NCBI RefSeq assembly: GCF_009760915.1
Contig: NZ_VIDQ01000051.1
Coordinates: 1 to 53,686 of the forward strand
Length of the DNA stretch: 53,686 nt
From: Azohydromonas aeria
GTDB taxonomy: Bacteria; Pseudomonadota; Gammaproteobacteria; Burkholderiales; Burkholderiaceae_C
Direction: 5' to 3'
The position numbers and the translations under genes are program-made. This document shows, in pieces, positions 47,162 to 53,686 of the stretch (positions within the stretch are counted from its first letter, which is position 1; each line of letters opens with the position of its first letter). The notes under the pieces are model-generated. The model was not told the DNA's origin, searched no databases, and saw nothing but the letters and a program-made list of their open reading frames with translations.

Positions 47162-49768
47162 ATGGCCGGACCTCGCGTTGCCGGGCGCGTCATCACCTTC
47201 TACTCCTACAAGGGCGGCACCGGCCGCTCGATGGCGCTGGCCAACATGGCCTGGATCCTGGCGGCCGGCGGCAAGCGCGTGCTGGTCATCGACTGGGATC
47301 TGGAGGCCCCCGGGCTGCACCGTTACTTCAAGCCCTTCCTGATCGACCACGAGCTCGGCGCCTCCGACGGCCTGATGGACCTGATCGACCGCTACGCGAG
47401 CGAGGCCATTCGCCCGCTGGCCGAAGGCGAATCGCTGCCGCCCGACTGGTGGCTGCCGCTGGCCGACATCGGCGAGTACGTGCTGTCGGTCAACTTTCCG
47501 CACTTTCCCAGCGGCGGCGGCATCGACCTGCTGCCCGCGGGCCGGCAGAGCGAGACCTATGCCGTCAAGGTCAGTGCCTTCAACTGGCAGAACTTCTATG
47601 ACCGCCTGGGGGGCGGCGGCTTCCTCGATGCCGTGCGGCGCCAGGCGCAGTCCGAGTACGACTACGTGCTCATCGACAGCCGCACCGGCGTCAGCGACAC
47701 CGCGGGCATCTGCACGGCGCAGCTGCCCGACACGCTGGTCGTGTGCTTCACCTACAACAACCAGAGCATCAAGGGCGCCGCGGCCGTGGCCGCCTCGGCC
47801 CAGCGGTTGCATAGCGAAGTCCGTCGCAAGCAGCCGAGCGATCCGGCCGTCGGGGTGGCGGACACGCCGGTTCCCTACCGCATCTACCCGGTGCCGATGC
47901 GCGTGGATGCCGGTGAGAGCGAGCGCCTGGCCCAGCGCCAGGCCTTCGCCCGCGAAGCCTTCGCCGCCTTGCTGGACAGGGAAGGCCTGACCGACCCGGC
48001 GCAGTACTGGTCCGAGGTCGAGGTGCCGCACCGGGTGTTCTATGCCTACGAAGAGGTTCTGGCGCCCTTCAAGGACGATCCGCACGACCCCAAGACCGTG
48101 TTCGCGGCGTTCCTGCGCATGACGCGCTATGTGACCCGCGGTGACGTGCAGGACTACCGGCTGCCGCTGGAGCCTGCGCTGCGGCAGCGCCTGCTGGAAG
48201 CCTTTGCCGAGACGCCGCGCGCGGCGCCGGCACCCGCGTCCTCCGCGCAGCCAGCGCCCGAAACCGAGGAGCAACTGCTCGTGCGCACGGCGGACACGGC
48301 GCTGCTGGCGCTGGACGGGGAGCAGCGGGAACTGGCGCGCAGCGTGCTGTGCCGCCTGGTGCGCGTGGCCCGCGACGAGGAGGGCGGGCGCTTCTATCCG
48401 ATCCGGGTGGCGCTGCAGGACTTCACCGGGGAGCAGCACGCCGTCGTGGGCCTGCTGGCGCAGCACGGCATGCTCACGGTGGGCGTGGAGTCGCGGGGAC
48501 GGCGCCATACGCGCTCGCAGCCGCCGGAGCAGGTGGTGGGATTCGCCGACGAGCGGCTGGTCGCGCTTTGGCCGGTGCTGCAGCGCTGGCTCGACGAGGA
48601 CCGCGACTTCCTGCTGTGGCGCCAGCAGCTGCGCGACTACCGCACCGATTGGCTGCGCACCGGCGAGCGCAGCGCACTGCTCACCGGCACGCTGCTGGGC
48701 GAGGCCCAGCTGTGGGCCCGCAAGCGGCCGGAAGAGCTCAACGCGGCCGAACATGGCTTCATCATGGACTCGCTGGCCGCGGCGGAGAAGCAGGCCCAGG
48801 CGGCTGCGCGGGCGCCGGTGCCGCCGGTGGGCGTGGGCGCTTCGCTGCCCATGCCGCGTGCAGCGCCAGCGCCAAGCCGCCGCCCGCTGGCACGGCTGGC
48901 GCTGGCGGCCGGTGTCCTGGCCGTCGTGGCGACAACCCTTTGGTTCCGTGGTCCGGGGGACACGACGCAGCCATCTGCCAGCGTCGGTACCGTGCCGGCC
49001 ATGCCGCCGGTTCCAGCCCAGGGCGCCACGGACGCACAGCAGGCCGCGGAGATCTACAAGGCCGGCGAAGCGCTCGCGGCCTTGCCGGTGACCGACGTGC
49101 AGCGCAAGCGGCGCCAGGCCACGGCCGTCGAGTATTTCGCGCCCCCGGAGCGCCGGGACGAGGTCGGGTCCGCGCTGCAGTCGCTGGGCTTCAAGGTGGC
49201 CCTGAAAGACGCGCTGATCCCGGGCGCGGTGGCCAACTGCCTCTGGTACAGCCCGTCGGTCGATCCCGAGGACGTCAAGGCCGCGGCGCTGGCGCTGATC
49301 CGTGCCGGCCTGCTGGTGCGTGCCATCCGGCCGATCGCACCCGGGGCGCCGGGCCGCGACAAGGCGCTGATCCAGATCGGTGCCGACGCGTCGCAGGTCG
49401 CCATGGAGCCTTACACGGTGGCCCGTGTCCAGGAAGCCACCTTCACCGTGCCGCAGGTCTACATCCAGTTCGCCGGTGCCGTGGACCGGCAGGCCGTGAT
49501 CGAGCCGCTGCGCAAGGCGCTGGAGGCCGCCGGCATCGCCGCGCCGCCGGCCGAGCGCATCAACAGGCAGCAGTCCAACGAGGTGCGCTACTTCACGGAC
49601 AACGAGGCCGACCGGCAGCTGGCCGACAGGGTCAGGGATGTGGCCATGAAGGCATTGACCGGCACGGGCTGCCCGCTCCAGGAACTGCCGGTGCGCCGCA
49701 ACGACTTCACCCGCGGCAGCGCCGCGCCCGTGGAGCTGTGGCTGATGCTCAACTGCGGGAAGAGCTGA
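47162..49768 (+). CDS. KGGTGR-type P-loop ATPase fused to STAND-like region, membrane anchor and probable periplasmic domain
   Basis: The product is 868 residues from ATG 47162, with AGGAG eight bases upstream; an ATG at 47144 would overlap the TIR gene. Residues 1-330 are a MinD/ParA-like ATPase whose P-loop reads YSYKGGTGRSMALANMAW, with Arg in place of the usual Lys, then IDWDLEAPGLHRYF and YVLIDSRTGVSDT. About 373-540 resembles the segment following the NTPase of novel-STAND proteins: LVALWPVLQRWLDEDRDFL and RKRPEELNAAEHGFI. A single membrane helix lies at about 578-595, with basic residues before it. The remaining 270 residues, probably periplasmic, include two similar YF...D-type halves. 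I infer a transmembrane sensor/ATPase partnered with the TIR protein. Confidence 0.75.
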   Translation: MAGPRVAGRVITFYSYKGGTGRSMALANMAWILAAGGKRVLVIDWDLEAPGLHRYFKPFLIDHELGASDGLMDLIDRYASEAIRPLAEGESLPPDWWLPLADIGEYVLSVNFPHFPSGGGIDLLPAGRQSETYAVKVSAFNWQNFYDRLGGGGFLDAVRRQAQSEYDYVLIDSRTGVSDTAGICTAQLPDTLVVCFTYNNQSIKGAAAVAASAQRLHSEVRRKQPSDPAVGVADTPVPYRIYPVPMRVDAGESERLAQRQAFAREAFAALLDREGLTDPAQYWSEVEVPHRVFYAYEEVLAPFKDDPHDPKTVFAAFLRMTRYVTRGDVQDYRLPLEPALRQRLLEAFAETPRAAPAPASSAQPAPETEEQLLVRTADTALLALDGEQRELARSVLCRLVRVARDEEGGRFYPIRVALQDFTGEQHAVVGLLAQHGMLTVGVESRGRRHTRSQPPEQVVGFADERLVALWPVLQRWLDEDRDFLLWRQQLRDYRTDWLRTGERSALLTGTLLGEAQLWARKRPEELNAAEHGFIMDSLAAAEKQAQAAARAPVPPVGVGASLPMPRAAPAPSRRPLARLALAAGVLAVVATTLWFRGPGDTTQPSASVGTVPAMPPVPAQGATDAQQAAEIYKAGEALAALPVTDVQRKRRQATAVEYFAPPERRDEVGSALQSLGFKVALKDALIPGAVANCLWYSPSVDPEDVKAAALALIRAGLLVRAIRPIAPGAPGRDKALIQIGADASQVAMEPYTVARVQEATFTVPQVYIQFAGAVDRQAVIEPLRKALEAAGIAAPPAERINRQQSNEVRYFTDNEADRQLADRVRDVAMKALTGTGCPLQELPVRRNDFTRGSAAPVELWLMLNCGKS

Positions 49769-49801
49769 ATCCCGGCCGCCGGCCATGCCGGCGCGCAGCG
49801 C

Positions 49802-49835
49802 TGAACTCGGCCGGCTTCGTGCCGCTTATCCGGCT
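49802..49835 (+). promoter_or_regulatory. Candidate promoter element before flhB
   Basis: CCGCTTATCCGGCT (49822-49835) matches CCGCTAATCCGGCT before flhA and resembles a block before flhD. TGAACTCG, 11 bases, then GCCGCTTA could also be read as a poor sigma-28 site. The repeated block is the stronger observation. Confidence 0.4.
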
Positions 49836-49891
49836 GCTGCAGCGGCTGCCGCACCTGCATCATCGCGGCCTTCTTCCACTGAAGCGCAGCC

Positions 49892-51037
49892 ATGGCCGAC
49901 GAGGGCGCCCAGGACCGCCAGTTACCCGCCACAGAACGCAAGATCCGCAAGGCCCGCGAAGAAGGCCAGGTGGCGCGCTCGCGCGACCTGGGCCACTTCG
50001 CGGCGCTGGCCGCGGGCGGCGCGGCGCTGGTGGCGCTGGCGCAGCCGCTGGGCTCGTGGCTGCGGCGCATCCTCACGCACGGCCTGCGCTTCGACCACCG
50101 CGTGCTGGCCGACCCGGCGCTCATGGGCGAGCGGCTGTGGGAGCTGTCGCTGCAGATGCTGGCCGTGGTGCTGCCGCTGGGGCTGCTCATGGCCGCCGTG
50201 GCGGTGGCCGGGGCGCTGGGCGGCGGCGGCTGGAACTTCACCATGCAGCCGCTCAAGCCCGATTTCACGCGCTTCAACCCGATCACCGGGGTGAAGCGGC
50301 TGTTCTCCAGCGACCAGCTGGTGCAGACCCTCAAGGCCAGCCTGCTGGCACTGGTGCTCGGAGTCGTGGGCGGGCTGTACCTGCGCGCGCACCTGCCGGA
50401 CTTCACGGCGCTGCTGCAGCTGCCGCTGCCGGCGGCGCTGGCCGAGGGCACGGCGCAGCTCTACGTCGGGCTGGCGCTGCTGGTGGGGGCGCTGGCGCTC
50501 TTCGCGCTGGTGGACGTGCCGCTGCAGCGCTTCCTGCTGCTCAAGCGGCTGCGCATGAGCCACGAGGAAGCCAAGAAGGAGCACAAGGAGGCCGAGGGCA
50601 ATCCGGAGATCAAGGGCCGCATGCGCCAGCGCATGCGCGAGATGTCCAGGAAACGCATGCTCGCCGCCGTGCCCGAGGCCGACCTGGTGGTGACGAACCC
50701 GACGCACTACGCCGTGGCGCTGAAGTACGACGAGGCCTCCATGGCCGCGCCGCGCGTGGTGGCCAAGGGCACGGACCTGGTGGCGCAGCGCATCCGCGAG
50801 CTCGCGCGCGAGCACGAGGTGCCGGTGCTGGAGGCGCCGGCGCTGGCGCGCGCGCTGCACGCCCACACCGAGATCGACCAGGAGGTGCCCGGCGCGCTGT
50901 TCACGGCCGTGGCGCAGGTGCTGGCGCACGTCTACGCGCTGCGCGCGGCGTTGGCCGGGCGCGGCGCCATGCCCGGCGCGCTGCCGGAGCTGCCGGTGCC
51001 CGAGGACATGGACCCGCTGGCGAAGAAAGCCCGCTGA
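49892..51037 (+). CDS. flhB: Flagellar export gate protein FlhB
   Basis: The product is 381 residues. FlhB switches export from rod-hook to filament substrates. Four membrane helices lie between about 35 and 215, and the cytoplasmic domain carries the autocleavage motif N269-P270-T271-H272 (VTNPTHYAVAL), exactly as in the family. The N-terminal ERKIRKAREEGQVARSRD is typical. It is separated from the TIR/ATPase pair by 123 bp and followed by flhA after 149 bp. Confidence 0.97.
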   Translation: MADEGAQDRQLPATERKIRKAREEGQVARSRDLGHFAALAAGGAALVALAQPLGSWLRRILTHGLRFDHRVLADPALMGERLWELSLQMLAVVLPLGLLMAAVAVAGALGGGGWNFTMQPLKPDFTRFNPITGVKRLFSSDQLVQTLKASLLALVLGVVGGLYLRAHLPDFTALLQLPLPAALAEGTAQLYVGLALLVGALALFALVDVPLQRFLLLKRLRMSHEEAKKEHKEAEGNPEIKGRMRQRMREMSRKRMLAAVPEADLVVTNPTHYAVALKYDEASMAAPRVVAKGTDLVAQRIRELAREHEVPVLEAPALARALHAHTEIDQEVPGALFTAVAQVLAHVYALRAALAGRGAMPGALPELPVPEDMDPLAKKAR

Positions 51038-51137
51038 CGGGCACAGCCGGGCGCGGCGAGCCTGCCTCATGGCGAGGCGGGCTCTTGAGCGGGGTCGGGC
51101 ACGCCGGGCGGTCGCGCCGAACAGCGGCCTTTTCGGC

Positions 51138-51151
51138 CCGCTAATCCGGCT
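51138..51151 (+). promoter_or_regulatory. Candidate promoter element before flhA
   Basis: CCGCTAATCCGGCT, 35 bp before the flhA ATG, differs by one base from the block before flhB. TCAAGTTT begins at the last base of the block, but the GCCGGAAC after it is two bases too close for a normal sigma-28 site. Confidence 0.4.
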
Positions 51152-51186
51152 CAAGTTTTCGCGCCGGGCCGGAACAATCCCTACCC

Positions 51187-53274
51187 ATGAACCCCTATCT
51201 CGCCCGGCTGCAGGCGACGCTGGGCGTGAGGCCGGACTTCGTGCGCACGCTCGCGGCGCCACTGTTCGTCGTCCTGATCCTGGCCATGATGGTGCTGCCG
51301 CTGCCGCCCTTCGTGCTGGACCTGCTGTTCACCTTCAACATCGCCATGGCGCTGATGGTGATGTTCACGGCCTCCAGCATGGTCAAGCCGCTGGACTTCG
51401 CCGCGTTCCCGGCCGTGCTGCTGGTGACGACGCTGCTGCGGCTGTCGCTCAACGTGGCCTCCACGCGCGTGGTGCTGCTGGAGGGCCACACCGGCACCGG
51501 CGCGGCCGGCCACGTCATCGAGGCCTTCGGCCACTTCCTCATCGGCGGCAACTTCGCCGTGGGCCTGATCGTGTTCGCGGTGCTGGTGGTGATCAACTTC
51601 ATCGTCATCACCAAGGGCGCCGAGCGCATTGCCGAGGTCGGCGCGCGCTTCACGCTCGACGCCATGCCCGGCAAGCAGATGGCCATCGACGCCGACCTCA
51701 ACGCCGGGCTCATCGACGAGAAGGAGGCCAAGCGCCGCCGCGCCGAGGTGGGCGAGGAGGCGGAGTTCTTCGGCTCCATGGACGGTGCCAGCAAGTACGT
51801 GCGCGGCGACGCGATGGCGGGGCTGCTGATCCTGTTCATCAACATCATCGGCGGCTTCGTCATCGGCGTGGTGCAGCACGACCTCAGCGCCGCCAAGGCC
51901 GCCGACACCTACATCCTGCTGGCCGTGGGCGACGCGCTGGTGGCGCAGATCCCGGGGCTGCTGATCTCGGTGGCCTCGGCGATGGTGGTGTCGCGCGTGG
52001 GCAAGGACAGCGACGTCGGCAGCCAGATCGGGCGCCAGCTCTTCGGCGCGCCGCGCACGCTGGCGCTGAGCGCGGGCATCATCGGCGGCCTGGGGCTGAT
52101 CCCGGGCATGCCGCACCTGGTGTTCTTCATCATCGCCGCGGTGCTGGGCGCGGCGGCCTGGCGGCTGCAGCAGGCCGAGCGCCGCCGCGCGCAGGCGCCC
52201 GAGCGCGCGGCCGAGCCCGAGCGGCCGGCCGATGCCGAGGCCAGCTGGGACGACCTGGTGCCCGTGGACACGCTGGGGCTGGAGGTGGGCTACCGGCTCA
52301 TCGCGCTGGTGGACAAGGCCCGCAACGGCGACCTGCTCGGCCGCATCAAGGGCGTGCGCAAGAAGTTCGCGCAGGACGTGGGCTTCCTGCCGCCGCCGGT
52401 GCACATCCGCGACAACCTGGAGCTGCGCCCGAGCCTGTACCGCGTGACGCTGCGCGGCGCGGTGGTGGGCGAGGGCGAGGCCTTCCCCGGCCTGTTGCTG
52501 GCCATCAATCCCGGCGGCGCCACGCAGCAGCTGCCCGGCACCACCACCACCGACCCGGCCTTCGGGCTGCCGGCGGTGTGGATAGAGGAGCGTCACCGCG
52601 AGCAGGCCCAAATGGCGGGCTTTACGGTGGTTGATTGCTCGACCGTGGTCGCCACCCACCTCTCACACTTGATGCAGGTCCACGCCGCGAAGCTGCTGGG
52701 CCGCGTGGAGACCCAGCAGCTGGTGGACCACGTGGCCAAGCTCGCGCCCAAGCTCATCGAGGACGTGGTGCCGAAGATGGTGGCGATCCCCGTGCTGCAA
52801 AAGGCGCTGCAGCTGCTGCTGGAGGAAGGCGTGCACATCCGCGACATGCGCTCCATCGTCGAATGCCTGGCCGAGAACGCCGGCGCCGGCACCGACGCCG
52901 CCGAGCTGGCGCGGCGCGTGCGCGTGCACCTGGCGCCGGCCATCGTGCAGCAGATCTACGGCCCGGTGCGCGAGCTCGACGTGATCGCCATCGAACCCAA
53001 CCTGGAGCGGCTGGTGACGCAGGCCCTGAACTCGCCGCACGGCGCGGCGCTGGACCCGGGCGTGGCCGAGGCGCTGAGCCGCGGCGCGGCCGACACCGCG
53101 CAGCGCCAGGAGGAGATGGGCGTGCCGGCGTGCCTGCTGGTGCCCGACGCCATCCGCGCGCCCATGGCGCGGCTGCTCAAGCGTGCCGCGCCGCGCCTGA
53201 AGGTGCTGGCGCACAGCGAGATTCCTGAAACCCATTCCATCCGGATCGCCTCGATCATCGGAGGCACAGCATGA
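51187..53274 (+). CDS. flhA: Flagellar export gate protein FlhA
   Basis: The product is 695 residues. FlhA forms the nonameric ring under the export gate. Eight membrane helices lie in the first 320 residues, with the conserved FHIPEP loop containing GSMDGASKYVRGDAMAG at about 196-212. The cytoplasmic domain has the VHIRDNLELRP segment and docks chaperone-substrate complexes. The stop overlaps the flhF ATG (ATGA), so flhA and flhF are coupled. Confidence 0.97.
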   Translation: MNPYLARLQATLGVRPDFVRTLAAPLFVVLILAMMVLPLPPFVLDLLFTFNIAMALMVMFTASSMVKPLDFAAFPAVLLVTTLLRLSLNVASTRVVLLEGHTGTGAAGHVIEAFGHFLIGGNFAVGLIVFAVLVVINFIVITKGAERIAEVGARFTLDAMPGKQMAIDADLNAGLIDEKEAKRRRAEVGEEAEFFGSMDGASKYVRGDAMAGLLILFINIIGGFVIGVVQHDLSAAKAADTYILLAVGDALVAQIPGLLISVASAMVVSRVGKDSDVGSQIGRQLFGAPRTLALSAGIIGGLGLIPGMPHLVFFIIAAVLGAAAWRLQQAERRRAQAPERAAEPERPADAEASWDDLVPVDTLGLEVGYRLIALVDKARNGDLLGRIKGVRKKFAQDVGFLPPPVHIRDNLELRPSLYRVTLRGAVVGEGEAFPGLLLAINPGGATQQLPGTTTTDPAFGLPAVWIEERHREQAQMAGFTVVDCSTVVATHLSHLMQVHAAKLLGRVETQQLVDHVAKLAPKLIEDVVPKMVAIPVLQKALQLLLEEGVHIRDMRSIVECLAENAGAGTDAAELARRVRVHLAPAIVQQIYGPVRELDVIAIEPNLERLVTQALNSPHGAALDPGVAEALSRGAADTAQRQEEMGVPACLLVPDAIRAPMARLLKRAAPRLKVLAHSEIPETHSIRIASIIGGTA

Positions 53275-53686
53275 ACGTCAAACGCTTCACCGCGCGCAGC
53301 CCGCGCGAGGCCCTGCAGCTGGTGCGCCAGGCTTTCGGCGAGGACGCCGTGGTGGTGTCCACGCGCCCGTGCCCGGAAGGCGTGGAGATGCTGGCCATGC
53401 CGCCCGAGAGCGTGCGCCAGCTCGAAACTTTCACGCCCGGGCTGCCGGCGCGGCCGCTGGCGCAGGGCGCCCCGGCGCAGGCCCGGTTGCAGCCGCAACC
53501 GCAGCCTCAATTCCAGCCGCAGCCGCAGCCGCAGCCGCAGGTCCAGCCCCAGGCCCATGCCCAGGCGGCCGCCGCCGAGCCCGACGCCGAGCAGCAGGCC
53601 ATGAGCACGCTGTCGTTCCAGGACTACGTGCGCGAGCGCATGCTCAAGCGCCGCCAGGCCGAGATCGCGCGCCCGGCCGCCGCCGC
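53271..53686 (+). CDS. flhF: Flagellar biosynthesis GTPase FlhF (5' part only)
   Basis: The first 138 codons are present; the gene runs off the right edge. The start MNVKRFTARSPREALQLVRQ and FGEDAVVVSTRP are the family's N-terminal B-domain signature. A Gln/Pro-rich run of alternating QP (about residues 70-95) forms the linker. The SRP-type GTPase domain would lie beyond the window. FlhF helps set the place and number of flagella. flhA overlaps it by 4 bp. Confidence 0.93.
   Translation, partial: MNVKRFTARSPREALQLVRQAFGEDAVVVSTRPCPEGVEMLAMPPESVRQLETFTPGLPARPLAQGAPAQARLQPQPQPQFQPQPQPQPQVQPQAHAQAAAAEPDAEQQAMSTLSFQDYVRERMLKRRQAEIARPAAA

Noticed and set aside
51152..51178. Sigma-28 promoter for flhA (TCAAGTTT ... 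GCCGGAAC)
   Set aside because: The -35 is good but the GCCGGAAC box is two bases too close and deviates from GCCGATAA; the CCGCTAATCC block seems the better candidate element.

Overview
The window is about 70% G+C by eye. It carries a flagellar supercluster of the betaproteobacterial type: flhDC as master regulator, a cheY-cheZ pair behind motAB, a split fliE / fliFGHIJK arrangement, and short flagellins. I infer a Burkholderiales bacterium, probably Comamonadaceae-like. No rRNA, tRNA, insertion sequence or CRISPR array was seen.

Layout. (1) 1-8.5 kb: fliK (cut by the left edge), fliJ, fliI, fliH, fliG and fliF on the minus strand, with fliE divergent on plus. (2) 8.5-18.95 kb: one giant gene of 3372 codons. 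It consists of about 390 octapeptide repeats (consensus T-A-Q-V-A-A-L-S/T), followed by a calcium-loop domain of the kind found at the end of type I secreted proteins. It has a near-perfect FliA (sigma-28) promoter in front and a textbook terminator behind. (3) 19-30 kb: glycan and secretion genes. These are two SAM methyltransferases, a two-domain methyltransferase protein, a GT92-like glycosyltransferase, and a complete type I secretion system (TolC, HlyD, ABC) in one minus-strand operon led by a SPINDLY/OGT-like GT41 transferase. (4) 30-31.3 kb: two membrane proteins of unknown function with lower G+C than their surroundings. (5) 31.4-37.8 kb: a hypothetical gene, a YcgR/PilZ protein, fliT, fliS, fliD and two nearly identical flagellin genes. 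(6) 37.8-45.7 kb: flhD, flhC, three tandem paralogues resembling HD-GYP proteins whose catalytic HD is lost, then motA, motB, cheY, cheZ. (7) 45.8-49.8 kb: a two-gene insert, a TIR-FxsC protein and a KGGTGR ATPase with a STAND-like region, a membrane anchor and a probable periplasmic domain. (8) 49.9 kb to the end: flhB, flhA and the start of flhF.

How it fits together. Seven good sigma-28-type sites (TCAAG, 14-15 bases, then GCCGAT-like) precede fliE, the giant repeat gene, fliS, fliD, fliC2, the first HD-GYP-like gene and motA, and fliC2 has a second candidate site nearby. The giant protein therefore looks like part of the late flagellar regulon. The T1SS next to it is the obvious exporter, and the adjoining GT41 enzyme is a candidate to O-glycosylate the Ser/Thr-rich repeats or the flagellins. 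The TIR/ATPase pair is the most likely little-described signalling or defence module. The giant secreted octad protein placed under flagellar control is the other main point of novelty.
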